Origin: Microvirga rosea | Lineage (GTDB): Bacteria > Pseudomonadota > Alphaproteobacteria > Rhizobiales > Beijerinckiaceae | Reading direction: 5' to 3' | NCBI RefSeq assembly: GCF_020595095.1 | Contig: NZ_JAJDOP010000005.1 | Span: 62,001-126,000 of the forward strand | Length of the DNA stretch: 64,000 nucleotides | Part shown: positions 1-7,691 of the stretch, piece after piece | Layout of the letters: every line of letters starts with the position of its first letter | Position numbering within the stretch: the first letter of the stretch is position 1 | The notes under the pieces: generated by a model | Told to the model about the DNA's origin: nothing | Seen by the model: the letters and a program-made list of their open reading frames with translations, nothing else | The model's database searches: none | Position numbers and translations under genes: made by a program

Positions 1-147
1 CATCGGAACTGGCCGGGCAGCGAACTGATCCTCATCGGCGATGCCGGGCATGACGCGCGGGATCCCGGCATGATCGGGAGTATCATTGCCGCAACGGATC
101 GCTTCGCGGCAGGAGAGCGGCCGAGAGAACGCAACGGCGGGTCCTGA
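1..147 (+). CDS. pip: Proline iminopeptidase, C-terminal fragment (cut by window edge)
   Basis: The first 48 codons form an open frame entering from outside the window and ending in TGA at 145-147. The peptide contains HRNWPGSELILIGDAGH followed by a DPGMIGSIIAATDRFA-like tail. This lines up closely with the C-terminus of the complete proline iminopeptidase at 57505-58449 ([17 protein letters not shown], then [16 protein letters not shown]). The DAGH histidine would be the catalytic His of the alpha/beta-hydrolase triad. The enzyme releases N-terminal proline from peptides in the cytoplasm. Nucleophile and oxyanion motifs lie outside the window, so the call rests on the tail alone. Confidence 0.72.
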   Translation, partial: HRNWPGSELILIGDAGHDARDPGMIGSIIAATDRFAAGERPRERNGGS

Positions 148-204
148 AGCCGGGCCCGCCCGGCCGACATGATTTTACAACCCGTTGAACGGGCTGTCGT
201 CCGC

Positions 205-1047
205 TCAGTCCCGCAACAATTCGTTGATGCCCGTCTTCGCCCGGGTTTGCGCGTCGACGCGCTTCACGATCACGGCGCAGTAGAGCGATGGGCCGGGGGT
301 GCCGTCGGGGAGCGGCTTGCCCGGAAGGGATCCGGGAACCACCACCGAATAGGGCGGAACACGGCCGACGAACACCTCGCCGGTGTTCCGGTCGATGATC
401 TTCGTGGAAGCGGACAGGAACACGCCCATCGACAGGACGGACCCCTCGCCGACCACGACGCCTTCCACCACTTCGGATCGGGCGCCGATGAAGCAGTTGT
501 CCTCGATGATGGTGGGATTGGCTTGCAGCGGCTCCAGAACGCCGCCGATGCCGACGCCGCCGGAGAGATGCACGTTCTTGCCGATCTGCGCGCAGGAGCC
601 GACGGTTGCCCAGGTGTCCACCATCGTGCCCTCGCCCACATAGGCGCCGAGATTGACGAAGGACGGCATCAGGACGACGCCGGGCGCGATGAAGGCGCCG
701 CGACGGACGGTGCAGTTGGGAACGGCCCGGAAGCCCGCCTCACGGAAGCGATTCTCGCCCCACCCGGCGAACTTCGAGGGCACCTTGTCCCACCAGGTCG
801 CTTCGCCCGGACCGCCCTTGACGACTTCCATGTCGTTCAGTCGGAAGGACAACAGAACCGCCTTCTTCAGCCATTGATGCACCTGCCAATCGCCGGAATC
901 CTTCTCGGCGACGCGGGCCCTGCCGGAATCGAGCAGCTCCATGGCCTGCTCCACGGCCTCGCGGACAGGCCCCCTGGTGGCAGGGCTCACATTCGCCCGG
1001 TCCTCCCAGGCGGCATCGATGGTACGGGCGAGATCGGTATGGGACAT
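205..1047 (-). CDS. dapD: 2,3,4,5-tetrahydropyridine-2,6-dicarboxylate N-succinyltransferase
   Basis: DapD transfers succinyl from succinyl-CoA to tetrahydrodipicolinate in the succinylase branch of lysine and meso-diaminopimelate synthesis (cytoplasmic, trimeric). The 280-residue protein has the usual length. It has an N-terminal helical domain (about 1-100) and a left-handed beta-helix of hexapeptide repeats (about 105-235), visible as runs such as [20 protein letters not shown] and [19 protein letters not shown]. The ATG at 1047 is the only good start. It stands alone on the minus strand, about 100 bases from recR, so an independent promoter is likely. Family assignment is secure. Confidence 0.97.
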   Translation of the reverse strand: MSHTDLARTIDAAWEDRANVSPATRGPVREAVEQAMELLDSGRARVAEKDSGDWQVHQWLKKAVLLSFRLNDMEVVKGGPGEATWWDKVPSKFAGWGENRFREAGFRAVPNCTVRRGAFIAPGVVLMPSFVNLGAYVGEGTMVDTWATVGSCAQIGKNVHLSGGVGIGGVLEPLQANPTIIEDNCFIGARSEVVEGVVVGEGSVLSMGVFLSASTKIIDRNTGEVFVGRVPPYSVVVPGSLPGKPLPDGTPGPSLYCAVIVKRVDAQTRAKTGINELLRD

Positions 1048-1145
1048 GGGATGGCTCGGAGGCTTTAAAGGAAATGACCGGCAGCCTGATTAGCAACGGC
1101 GGCCGGGCCTGTCACCTGATGGTTCCGGCCCCGCCACGCATCCTG

Positions 1146-1751
1146 TCAAAAACTCGTCCGTTGCCGGATCGCCGCCGAGAGCGTGCCTTCGTCGAGATAA
1201 TCGAGCTCGCCTCCCACCGGTACGCCATGCGCGAGCTTGGTCACCTTCACCGGCAGGTGAGCGAGGAGCTCGGTGATGTAATGAGCCGTCGTCTGGCCGT
1301 CCACCGTCGCATTGAGCGCCAGGATGATCTCCGCGACGGCCGGCTCCGAGGCACGGGCGACGAGGCGGTCCAGATTGAGATGTTCGGGCCGCACGCCGTC
1401 GAGGGGGGACAGCACCCCGCCGAGCACATGGTAGCGCGCATTGATCGCACCCGAGCGTTCCAGCGCCCAGAGATCCGACACGTCTTCCACCACCACGAGG
1501 ATCGATGCATCGCGACGGGCATCCCGGCAGATCGTGCACGGGTCCGACGTATCCACGTTGCCGCACGACGAGCACACGACGATGCGCTCGTTGGCGACGC
1601 GCATGGCGTCGCTCAACGGGTTGAGCAGCGTATCCCGCTTCTTGATCAGGTGCAGCGCGGCGCGCCGGGCCGAGCGCGGCCCCAGGCCCGGCAGGCGAGC
1701 CAGGAGCTGGATGAGACGCTCGATCTCGGGGCCGGCAACGTTCTGGGCCAT
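1146..1751 (-). CDS. recR: Recombination mediator protein RecR
   Basis: RecR works with RecO/RecF to load RecA at gaps during recombinational repair. The 201-residue length is standard. An N-terminal helix-hairpin-helix ([14 protein letters not shown], about 21-34) is followed by a four-cysteine zinc finger with Cys60, Cys63, Cys72 and Cys75 (CSSCGN...PCTIC). A Toprim domain follows ([15 protein letters not shown], about 84-98). It is the last gene of the dnaX-ybaB-recR set, nine bases after ybaB, an arrangement conserved across bacteria. The start is an ATG at 1751. Confidence 0.97.
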   Translation of the reverse strand: MAQNVAGPEIERLIQLLARLPGLGPRSARRAALHLIKKRDTLLNPLSDAMRVANERIVVCSSCGNVDTSDPCTICRDARRDASILVVVEDVSDLWALERSGAINARYHVLGGVLSPLDGVRPEHLNLDRLVARASEPAVAEIILALNATVDGQTTAHYITELLAHLPVKVTKLAHGVPVGGELDYLDEGTLSAAIRQRTSF

Positions 1752-1760
1752 CGGAATTCC

Positions 1761-2081
1761 TTAAAACAGCTTCATCCCGGGCGGGAGCGGCAGACCCTTG
1801 GTCAGCTCCGCCATCCGCTCCTGGGCGGCCCGGTCGGCCTTGCCGCGGGCATCGTTCATGGCGGCGACGATGAGGTCTTCGAGAATTTCCTTCTCGTCGG
1901 CGTTGAGGAGGGAAGGATCGATGCTGATCGCCTTCAAGGCTCCCTTGCCGGATACCTTCACGGTCACGACGCCGCCGCCGGCGGTGCCCTCAACCTCGAC
2001 GGTGTCGAGCTCAGCCTGAGCGTCCTGCAGCTTCTGCTGCATCGCCTGGGCCTGCTTCATCAATCCCATGATGTCCTTCAT
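1761..2081 (-). CDS. YbaB/EbfC family nucleoid-associated protein
   Basis: This small (106-residue) DNA-binding protein of the YbaB/EbfC family forms dimers and coats the nucleoid. The sequence begins MKDIMGLMKQAQAMQQKLQ, the family's N-terminal amphipathic helix. A glycine-rich beta segment (EGTAGGGVVTVKVSGKG) and a C-terminal helix rich in Asp/Glu follow. A clear GAGGAG Shine-Dalgarno lies about 7 bases before the ATG at 2081. It sits between dnaX (10-base gap) and recR (9-base gap), so co-transcription and translational coupling are likely. The exact physiological role is not settled for the family. Confidence 0.96.
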   Translation of the reverse strand: MKDIMGLMKQAQAMQQKLQDAQAELDTVEVEGTAGGGVVTVKVSGKGALKAISIDPSLLNADEKEILEDLIVAAMNDARGKADRAAQERMAELTKGLPLPPGMKLF

Positions 2082-2091
2082 GACGGTCTCC

Positions 2092-3924
2092 TCAGTTCAG
2101 ATCGTCGTCAGCTTCTGTTTCGTGTGCGGCCAAGGCATCGTCCTCGCCGAGAATTTCGGTTTCCGCATCCGGGGCGGCTTCGTCCTCCCCCTTCTGGCGC
2201 TCGATCACGTTCACGATCTGCGCGCCGGGGAACTTGGCCAGAACCGCCTGGACGAGGGGATGGTTCGCGGCTCCCTCCTTGCGCTCGCGCTCGGCGGCCA
2301 GGGCCTGCTCGCGGAGCGTGGGCGCCCCTTCCTCGGAGGAGAGGGCCACCATCCAGCGCTGGCCGGTCCATTGCTGGAGCGCGCGGGCCAGATCGTTGGC
2401 GATGGTGCGGCTGCCGCCTTCGGAGAGGCTGAGCTCGATGCTGCCCTCCTCGAAACGCACGAGGCGGACATCCCGCTCGAGCGCCGACTTCAGGACGATC
2501 TCCCGCCGCTCGCCCGCCATGGCGACCACGTCCTCGAAGCGCCGGAGCCGGAGAGCGGGCGCGGCCCCTTGCGGTTCCGGGCGAGGCTGCGGTCGGGGCT
2601 GCGAGGACGCGAGCGCCATGTTTCCCGACGAGGATGGCGGGGTCGGGCGCGCGCCGGACGGAGCCGGGCCGCCCGCCGGCAGGGGCGAGCCGTTCTTCAG
2701 GGCACGCAGAGCCTCGTCTGGGGTCGGCAGATCCGCCGCATAGGCCAGGCGCACCAGGACCATTTCGGCGGCCGCGATGGGCCGGTTGGAGGCTTGCACC
2801 TCGGGGATTCCCTTCAGCAGGATCTGCCAAGCGCGGGACAGGGCCCGGACGGGAAGCTTCTGGGCGAAGTCGAGGCCGCGGCTCCGCTCGGCTTCGGAGA
2901 GGGACGGATCCTTCGCGGCCTCGGGAATCAGCTTGAGGCGGGTGACCACATGCGAGAAGGCCGCGAGATCGGAGAGCACCACGGCGGGGTCCGCGCCGGC
3001 ATCGTACTGGCCCCGCAGCCCTTCGAAGGCTGCCGGGATGTCGCCGCGCATGACAGCTTCGAACAGGTCGATCACCTGAGTCCGGTCCGCGAGACCGAGC
3101 ATGTCGCGAACGGTTTCGGCCCTGACGGTTCCGGCTCCGTGGGCAATGGCCTGATCGAGGAGCGACAGCGAATCGCGCGCCGAGCCTTCCGCGGCGCGGG
3201 CAATCGCCGCGAGGGCCTCCGCATCCGCCCTCACCTCTTCCGCGTCGCAGATCCGCCCGAGATGCGCCACGAGCTTGTCCGCATCGATGCGGCGCAGGTC
3301 GAAGCGCTGGCAGCGGGACAGGATCGTCACCGGAACTTTGCGGATCTCGGTCGTCGCAAAGATGAATTTCGCATGGGGCGGCGGCTCTTCGAGGGTCTTC
3401 AGGAAGGCGTTGAACGCCTTCTCCGAGAGCATGTGCACCTCGTCGATGATGTAGACCTTGTAACGGGCCGAGACCGGCGAGTAGCGGATGCCGTCGATGA
3501 TCTGCCGAACATCGTCGATGCCCGTATGAGACGCGGCATCCATCTCCAAAACGTCCACATGCCGCGATTCCATGATCGCTTCGCAATGAACGCCGAGCGT
3601 CGGCATGTGAATGGTCGGCCCGCCCGCGCCGTCGGCGGTCTGATAGTTGAGGCCCCGAGCCAGAATGCGGGCCGTGGTCGTCTTGCCGACGCCGCGAACG
3701 CCCGTGAGCATCCAGGCCTGCGGAATGCGGCCGGTCTCGAACGCGTTCGACAGGGTGCGAACCATCGCCTCCTGGCCGATCAGGTCGTCGAAGGTGCGCG
3801 GACGGTATTTGCGGGCCAGAACCCGGTAAGCGGATGTTCCGGAGGAAGCCGGGACGGGCGCAGGCGGAAAGCCCGGCAAAGCCGGCTCGTCGTTCAGGGG
3901 CGTGCCAGCTGTGGTTTCGTCCAT
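2092..3924 (-). CDS. dnaX: DNA polymerase III subunit gamma/tau
   Basis: DnaX is the ATPase subunit of the replicative clamp loader. In the 610-residue protein the AAA+ module carries Walker A GVRGVGKTT (about 59), Walker B/DEVH (DEVHMLS) and sensor motifs. A proline-rich linker (about 390-450) leads to a tau-specific C-terminal domain ending in acidic residues. The zinc-module cysteines usual in this family are not present: the corresponding stretch reads GPTIHMPTLGVHCEAIMESR with one Cys. The chosen start is the ATG at 3924; an in-frame TTG three codons upstream is possible. It lies downstream of the SRP RNA and heads dnaX-ybaB-recR. No A-rich frameshift site for a gamma form was seen. Confidence 0.96.
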   Translation of the reverse strand: MDETTAGTPLNDEPALPGFPPAPVPASSGTSAYRVLARKYRPRTFDDLIGQEAMVRTLSNAFETGRIPQAWMLTGVRGVGKTTTARILARGLNYQTADGAGGPTIHMPTLGVHCEAIMESRHVDVLEMDAASHTGIDDVRQIIDGIRYSPVSARYKVYIIDEVHMLSEKAFNAFLKTLEEPPPHAKFIFATTEIRKVPVTILSRCQRFDLRRIDADKLVAHLGRICDAEEVRADAEALAAIARAAEGSARDSLSLLDQAIAHGAGTVRAETVRDMLGLADRTQVIDLFEAVMRGDIPAAFEGLRGQYDAGADPAVVLSDLAAFSHVVTRLKLIPEAAKDPSLSEAERSRGLDFAQKLPVRALSRAWQILLKGIPEVQASNRPIAAAEMVLVRLAYAADLPTPDEALRALKNGSPLPAGGPAPSGARPTPPSSSGNMALASSQPRPQPRPEPQGAAPALRLRRFEDVVAMAGERREIVLKSALERDVRLVRFEEGSIELSLSEGGSRTIANDLARALQQWTGQRWMVALSSEEGAPTLREQALAAERERKEGAANHPLVQAVLAKFPGAQIVNVIERQKGEDEAAPDAETEILGEDDALAAHETEADDDLN

Positions 3925-3952
3925 GGGCTGCAAGATTGGGTAAGCGACAGGA

Positions 3953-3970
3953 GACGCTCCTGCAAGCGTC
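3953..3970 (-). terminator. Hairpin between SRP RNA and dnaX
   Basis: GACGCT and AGCGTC form a perfect 6-bp stem around a 6-base loop immediately 3' of the mature SRP RNA. Only a weak pyrimidine run (TCTCCTGTC) follows, so it may be a partial terminator or a processing signal rather than a strong stop. Confidence 0.4.
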
Positions 3971-3975
3971 AGGGT

Positions 3976-4069
3976 GGGAGGCTGGACGAAGACCCGTTCG
4001 GTCTCGTTAGGGCTGCTTCCTTCCGGATCTGACCCGGTTGGCGAGTGAGACGTCCCTCGCCAACCTCCC
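3976..4069 (-). ncRNA. ffs: Signal recognition particle RNA (4.5S type)
   Basis: On the minus strand the segment carries the SRP domain-IV core: GGTCAGATCCGG, the GGAA-type tetraloop, and GAAGCAGCCCTAACGAG. It binds Ffh and guides co-translational targeting to the membrane. The two ends, GGGAGGTTGG and CCAGCCTCCC, pair over 10 bp including one G-U, which sets the boundaries. The length of about 94 bases fits the short bacterial form without an Alu domain. A promoter-like element lies just upstream and dnaX follows downstream, a common alphaproteobacterial arrangement. Confidence 0.93.
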
Positions 4070-4073
4070 GATG

Positions 4074-4104
4074 CCTATATGGGGTTTTCGGCCAGCGAAC
4101 GCAA
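4074..4104 (-). promoter_or_regulatory. Probable promoter of the SRP RNA
   Basis: A -10-like TATAGG (complement of 4074-4079) lies 5 bases before the predicted 5' end of the SRP RNA. A -35-like TTGCGT (4099-4104) sits 19 bases further upstream. The position matches the RNA end well; the long spacer lowers confidence. Confidence 0.45.
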
Positions 4105-4291
4105 GCCGAGATGACGGCTTTGCCCGCCTCCGATGGACGCAGGGACCAACCCTGCCTGTGGGTAACGGGGATGGGGGTTTTCGCGGGGCCTGAGGGGCTC
4201 CGTCCAGGGAGCCGATGGTGCCATGCAGAGCAACGGTAGACCCGCCGTCATTGCGGGGACGCGCAGCGGATCGGGACGATAGAGCACCCCC

Positions 4292-4436
4292 GTCATTCCG
4301 GGACGGCCCTGCGGGCCGGGCCCGGAACCCAGAACCGCTGAGGTTTGTGGAAGGGTGCGCGGCTGCCATGGCTCCTTGTCCGGGATCGTTAGCGGTTCTG
4401 GGTTCCGGGCTCTCGCGCGGCTCGCCCCGGAATGAC
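4292..4436. repeat. Pair of inverted intergenic palindromic repeats
   Basis: The copy at 4292-4339 starts GTCATTCCGGG and ends CCCGGAACCCAGAACCGCT. A second copy of the same unit lies at 4391-4436 in the opposite orientation (AGCGGTTCTGGGTTCCGGG ... CCCCGGAATGAC). The outer 18-19 bases match nearly perfectly, while the middles differ and are themselves GC-palindromic. The two copies are separated by 51 bases and could fold into one large stem. This looks like a dispersed, non-coding palindromic element of the kind common between genes in Rhizobiales. The shorter hairpin at 56198-56224 has a related core. Confidence 0.7.
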
Positions 4437-4559
4437 AGCGGAGCCATCACGGCGGAGCGCATCACGGCATGGGGCCATGTCCTCCGGGCTGGGCGGCCCG
4501 GAGGGGAAGCGATCGAGGGTGGCGCGTCGGGCAGCCCGGCTCGATGGTGATGGTGAAGG

Positions 4560-4797
4560 GAAGAGCCGGGAGGCCTCTTCGCGCACGGTTCTTTTAGGCG
4601 GACAGGAGAGGCAAGGCTCAGGTATCGCCGCAGGCGGGATCCGTCTCGTGCGACGGGGGCCTGCGACCGATCCCGACAACCCGCCCAGCATCCTGGGCCT
4701 CCCATCCGGTGCGGCTGCGTGACCGCACCGACGGGACCGTGTCCGGTCCCGCTCTTGCGACGCCTCGCGAGTGCGCCCCTCGTCAGGACCTGATCTA
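4560..4797 (-). ncRNA. Candidate structured non-coding RNA, family unknown
   Basis: Downstream of a good sigma70-type promoter (4804-4832) the minus strand carries a dense set of perfect stems. There is a closing helix TCAGGT/ACCTGA (4788-4793 with 4618-4623). Hairpins follow: GGGACCG/CGGTCCC (4733-4750, 4-base loop), CGGTGCGG/CCGCACCG (4707-4730) and GCCCAG/CTGGGC (4683-4698, 4-base loop). A final domain could use either CGCAGGC/GCCTGCG (4629-4665) or GGGATC/GATCCC (4636-4674), which exclude each other, around CGTC/GACG. An 8-bp hairpin at 4560-4580 with a short pyrimidine tail may be the 3' end. I looked for SRP, tmRNA, RNase P, 6S and cobalamin-riboswitch signatures and saw none. Boundaries are approximate. 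Confidence 0.42.
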
Positions 4798-4803
4798 TGA
4801 AAC

Positions 4804-4832
4804 GATATAGCTCAGCTTGTCCCGCCCGTCAA
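4804..4832 (-). promoter_or_regulatory. Sigma70-type promoter reading into the structured RNA candidate
   Basis: On the minus strand a TTGACG hexamer (4827-4832) is followed by exactly 17 bases and then TATATC (4804-4809). It matches 5/6 of the -35 and 4/6 of the -10 consensus. No protein gene on this strand starts nearby, so the transcript would run into the hairpin cluster. Confidence 0.6.
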
Positions 4833-4957
4833 GAACAAAATGAGAACTTTGTCGCACCTCCGTTGGCATCCTTGAAACCGGCGACATGGCCGATTTGGCC
4901 CGGGATCATGCCGGACGGGATAGGCACGAGGCAGGAAGCTCGGGTAGAGAGGGAGCC

Positions 4958-5368
4958 ATGACCTTCCAGCTCGATTCCCGTCTCGATGGCGACACGATCC
5001 CGATCGGCGATCTCCCCCTGTCGTCCGTTCTGCTTTTGAACGATGCCCGCTTTCCGTGGTTCGTTCTCGTTCCCCGTGTGCCGGACGTGAGCGAGTTCAC
5101 CGACCTTACGGACGAGCAGGCCGTCCAGCTCATGGACGAAATCCGAATCGCCACGCGGGTCATGATGGAACTCTCCAAGCCCGACAAAGTAAATGTCGGG
5201 GCGCTGGGGAACATCGTGACGCAGCTCCATGTGCACGTGATCGGACGTTATCGCTCCGACCCGGCCTGGCCCGGTCCCGTCTGGGGGCACGGCACGAAGA
5301 CGCCCTACCCCGCCCATGCGGTCACGGCCCTGATCGAGCGCGCCTCAGCCCTTTTCGCCGCCGCCTGA
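4958..5368 (+). CDS. HIT family nucleotide-binding protein
   Basis: This 136-residue histidine-triad protein probably hydrolyses or transfers nucleotidyl groups (for example Ap4A or adenylyl conjugates) in the cytoplasm. The C-terminal half has QLHVHVIGRYRSDPAWPGPV. The HxHxH triad has Gln in the first position but keeps the central His, which is the nucleophile in characterised HIT proteins. The start was set at the ATG at 4958, preceded by GAGAGGGAG; the longer open frame upstream has no family similarity. It precedes nudC by 17 bases, so the two nucleotide-handling genes are probably co-transcribed. The substrate cannot be told from sequence. Confidence 0.9.
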   Translation: MTFQLDSRLDGDTIPIGDLPLSSVLLLNDARFPWFVLVPRVPDVSEFTDLTDEQAVQLMDEIRIATRVMMELSKPDKVNVGALGNIVTQLHVHVIGRYRSDPAWPGPVWGHGTKTPYPAHAVTALIERASALFAAA

Positions 5369-5385
5369 ACGAACGAGATTGCTCC

Positions 5386-6288
5386 ATGACGCCTTCGATC
5401 GCCTACAACGTTAACCGGCTCGTTCGCCACAGCGTCGAGCACGATCCGGAGGCCCTCTCGCGCCACGCACAAGACCCCGACGCGCTGATCGTGCTCGTGG
5501 CCGGCGACCTGCCGGTCCTGAAGGCCGGCGATCCGGGAACCGGTTTCCTGCCGGCCTCCGTGCTCGGCCGGCTCGAAAACCACCACGAGCAGGTCTTTCT
5601 CGGCTTTCTCCATGAGAAACCGGTGATCGCGACCCTGGCATCGCCCGAGGCCGCTTCCCTGTTCCAGGACGATGCCGGTTTCAAGGTCGAGAATCTCAGG
5701 GCCGTTGCCGTCGGCGGCCTCGTTCCACCCGAAGAGCTGGGCACCCTCGCCATGGCGAAATCCTTGCTCGACTGGCACGCGCGCCACCGCTTCTGCGCCA
5801 ATTGCGGATCACCGACCCGTCACGCCCAGGCGGGATTTCGCCGGGACTGTCCCGAATGCAGCGCCCAGCACTTTCCCCGGACCGACCCGGTGGTGATCAT
5901 GCGGATCACCCGGGGCGACAAGTGCCTTCTGGGTCGTCAGGCCCGCTTCGCGGCGAAGACCTATTCCTGCCTGGCGGGTTTTCTCGAACCGGGGGAAACC
6001 ATCGAGGACGCAGTGCGCCGCGAGGTGTTCGAGGAGGCCGGCATCCGGGTCGGACAGGTCCGTTATCTCGCGTCCCAGCCATGGCCCTTCCCCTCGTCCA
6101 TCATGATCGGCTGCGCCGGCGAGGCGGAGACGGACGAGATCGTCTTCGATACGGCCGAACTGGAAGACGCCCGCTGGTTCTCACGCGACGACGTGCGGCG
6201 CATGCTGGAGGGAACGCATGAGGAGTTTGCGGCTCCCTCGCCCATCGCCATCGCCCATCACCTTCTGCGGCAATGGATGAGCGAATGA
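5386..6288 (+). CDS. nudC: NAD(H) pyrophosphatase / RNA-decapping Nudix hydrolase
   Basis: NudC cleaves NADH to NMNH and AMP and removes NAD caps from RNA. The 300-residue protein has an N-terminal domain, then a zinc ribbon with CANCGS ... CPEC spacing, a PRTDPVVIM strand, and a complete Nudix box (GFLEPGETIEDAVRREVFEE, continuing AGI) around residues 200-222. The SQPWPFPSS signature specific to NudC follows it (about 230-238), and the C-terminal helix is intact. The start is the ATG at 5386, 17 bases after the HIT gene. It faces the kdsB-pheA-GNAT operon tail to tail with only three bases between stop codons. Confidence 0.96.
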   Translation: MTPSIAYNVNRLVRHSVEHDPEALSRHAQDPDALIVLVAGDLPVLKAGDPGTGFLPASVLGRLENHHEQVFLGFLHEKPVIATLASPEAASLFQDDAGFKVENLRAVAVGGLVPPEELGTLAMAKSLLDWHARHRFCANCGSPTRHAQAGFRRDCPECSAQHFPRTDPVVIMRITRGDKCLLGRQARFAAKTYSCLAGFLEPGETIEDAVRREVFEEAGIRVGQVRYLASQPWPFPSSIMIGCAGEAETDEIVFDTAELEDARWFSRDDVRRMLEGTHEEFAAPSPIAIAHHLLRQWMSE

Positions 6289-6291
6289 GCC

Positions 6292-6831
6292 TCAGGACAG
6301 CGCCGGGATCGGCTCGAACCTGTAGGCGATCTCGATGACGCTCTGCCCGCGCAGATCCAGCATCTGTTCCGGGCCGGGCGTGCCGCCGAGCCGCTCGTAG
6401 AATTGCCGCGCGGACTGGTTGTCCTTGAGGACCCAAAGCCCCGCGGAAGAAAAATTCTGCCGCCGGAGATGGTCGAAGAGACCTGCCATGAGACGGCGCC
6501 CGAGACCTTGCCGCTTGACCTTGTCGAGGAGGTAGAGCGCGTAGATTTCTGCAGCGGTATCCAACGGCACGGGTTCCTGCGACCGGGCCGGTCCGCCCTG
6601 CCCGAACCCCACGATCTCGCCGTCGCCGTCCCGCCCGACCAGGATCAGGGATTGCGGATGAGGAGCCTTGAGCATGCCCCGCCACATGCGTGTCCGATCC
6701 TCGACCGATAGCCCGGCGAGCGAGGCGGGATTGAGGAAGTCCTTGTAGGTTTCGCGCCAACCCTGCACATGCACCTGCGCGATGGCCTCGGCATCCGCTT
6801 CCGTCGCAGGCTCGATTCGATAGGTCGTCAT
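6292..6831 (-). CDS. GNAT family N-acetyltransferase
   Basis: This 179-residue single-domain protein of the GCN5-related acetyltransferase fold uses acetyl-CoA. Seen are the N-terminal strand-helix (RIEPATEADAEAIAQVHVQGW), motif A with an acetyl-CoA pyrophosphate loop (LLDKVKRQGLGRRLM, Q/RxxGxG/A pattern) and the motif B region NQSARQFYERLGG. The acceptor is unknown. It starts 5 bases after the pheA stop, so it is the third gene of kdsB-pheA-GNAT. The longer open frame upstream is pheA antisense-free shadow and was ignored. Confidence 0.9.
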   Translation of the reverse strand: MTTYRIEPATEADAEAIAQVHVQGWRETYKDFLNPASLAGLSVEDRTRMWRGMLKAPHPQSLILVGRDGDGEIVGFGQGGPARSQEPVPLDTAAEIYALYLLDKVKRQGLGRRLMAGLFDHLRRQNFSSAGLWVLKDNQSARQFYERLGGTPGPEQMLDLRGQSVIEIAYRFEPIPALS

Positions 6832-6836
6832 CGAGA

Positions 6837-7691
6837 TTACTCGGCCGCTTCCCTGACCTTCTCGCGGAAGGGACTGGCGGGGTAGACCCCGAGAATGCGC
6901 AACTCGCGGGAGAAGAAGTCGAGCTCCTCGAGCGCGCGCTTGAGGTTGGCATCGTCCGGGTGACCATCCACCTCGGCATAGAATTGCGTGGCGGTGAAAT
7001 CGCCTTCCAGCATGTAGCTTTCCAGCTTCGTCATGTTGATGCCGTTTGTCGCGAACCCGCCGAGCGCCTTGTAGAGAGCCGCCGGAATATTGCGGACCCG
7101 GAACACGAAGCTGGTGACGACGGGGCCGCTTTCCGCGGGCGCCCATTGCGGCGTCTTGGACAGGATCACGAAACGCGTGGTGTTGTGGGCCTCGTCCTCC
7201 ACGTCCTCGGCCAGGATCTTCAAGCCGTAGATCTTGGCGGCCATGCGCGGCGCGAGGGACGCCCGCGTTCTGTCCTTCCACTCCGCGACCTCGCGGGCGG
7301 AGCCGGCGGTATCGCCGGCCACATGGGCCTTCAGTCCGAGCTTGCGGATGATCTTCCGGCATTGGCCGAGCGCGTGCACATGGCTGTGCACGCTCTTGAT
7401 GGTGCCGAGATCGGCCTCCGGCAGGCTCATGAGCTGGAAATGGATGGGCAGGAAATGCTCGCCGACGATGTGCAGCCCGGACGTCGGCAAGAGGTGATGG
7501 ATATCCGCCACGCGACCGGCGATGGAGTTCTCGATGGGGATCATCCCGAGACCCGCCTGCCCCTCGTTAACGGCCGCGAAGGCATCCTCGAAGGTCGGGC
7601 ACGGCAGAACCGTCCAATCGGGATACACCTCCTCGCAGGCGATGTGCGAATTGGCTCCCGGCTCTCCCTGGAACGAAATGATCTTGTTCAT
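6837..7691 (-). CDS. pheA: Prephenate dehydratase
   Basis: This enzyme decarboxylates and dehydrates prephenate to phenylpyruvate in phenylalanine synthesis. The 284-residue protein is monofunctional: a dehydratase domain (about 1-180) with GEPGANSH near the N-terminus, PIENS and the catalytic NTTRF motif, then an ACT regulatory domain (about 195-270) with [14 protein letters not shown]. The ACT domain implies allosteric control by phenylalanine. There is no chorismate mutase domain, so that activity must be encoded elsewhere. It overlaps the kdsB stop by 4 bases (ATGA). Confidence 0.97.
   Translation of the reverse strand: MNKIISFQGEPGANSHIACEEVYPDWTVLPCPTFEDAFAAVNEGQAGLGMIPIENSIAGRVADIHHLLPTSGLHIVGEHFLPIHFQLMSLPEADLGTIKSVHSHVHALGQCRKIIRKLGLKAHVAGDTAGSAREVAEWKDRTRASLAPRMAAKIYGLKILAEDVEDEAHNTTRFVILSKTPQWAPAESGPVVTSFVFRVRNIPAALYKALGGFATNGINMTKLESYMLEGDFTATQFYAEVDGHPDDANLKRALEELDFFSRELRILGVYPASPFREKVREAAE

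Larger units (their letters stand above)
4070..4957. other. Long gene-free region between SRP RNA and HIT gene
   Basis: This stretch of about 890 bases has no convincing protein gene. The longest open frame in it (minus, 4007-4705) crosses the SRP RNA, and its translation is low-complexity Arg/Pro/Ser with repeat-derived text such as SFRGEPRE and GFRARPAGPSRNDGG. From left to right it holds the SRP promoter, a segment with a third partial repeat (about 4242-4276), the inverted repeat pair (4292-4436), a structured RNA candidate (4560-4797) with its own minus-strand promoter, and the short leader of the HIT gene. Confidence 0.7.

Noticed and set aside
2068..4032. 654-codon plus-strand open frame opposite dnaX
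   Set aside because: Lies antisense to a secure dnaX gene and translates to a His/Arg/Gly-rich text without any domain; third-position GC shadow.
4007..4705. 232-codon minus-strand open frame
   Set aside because: It crosses the SRP RNA and two copies of an intergenic repeat, has low-complexity Arg/Pro/Ser composition and shows no recognisable domain; GC-driven open frame.
4560..4797. Identification of the structured RNA as tmRNA, RNase P RNA, 6S RNA or cobalamin riboswitch
   Set aside because: No T-loop or tag peptide codons (tmRNA), no GAGGAAAGUCC core (RNase P), not a single long hairpin with a central bubble (6S) and no B12 box; left as unknown.
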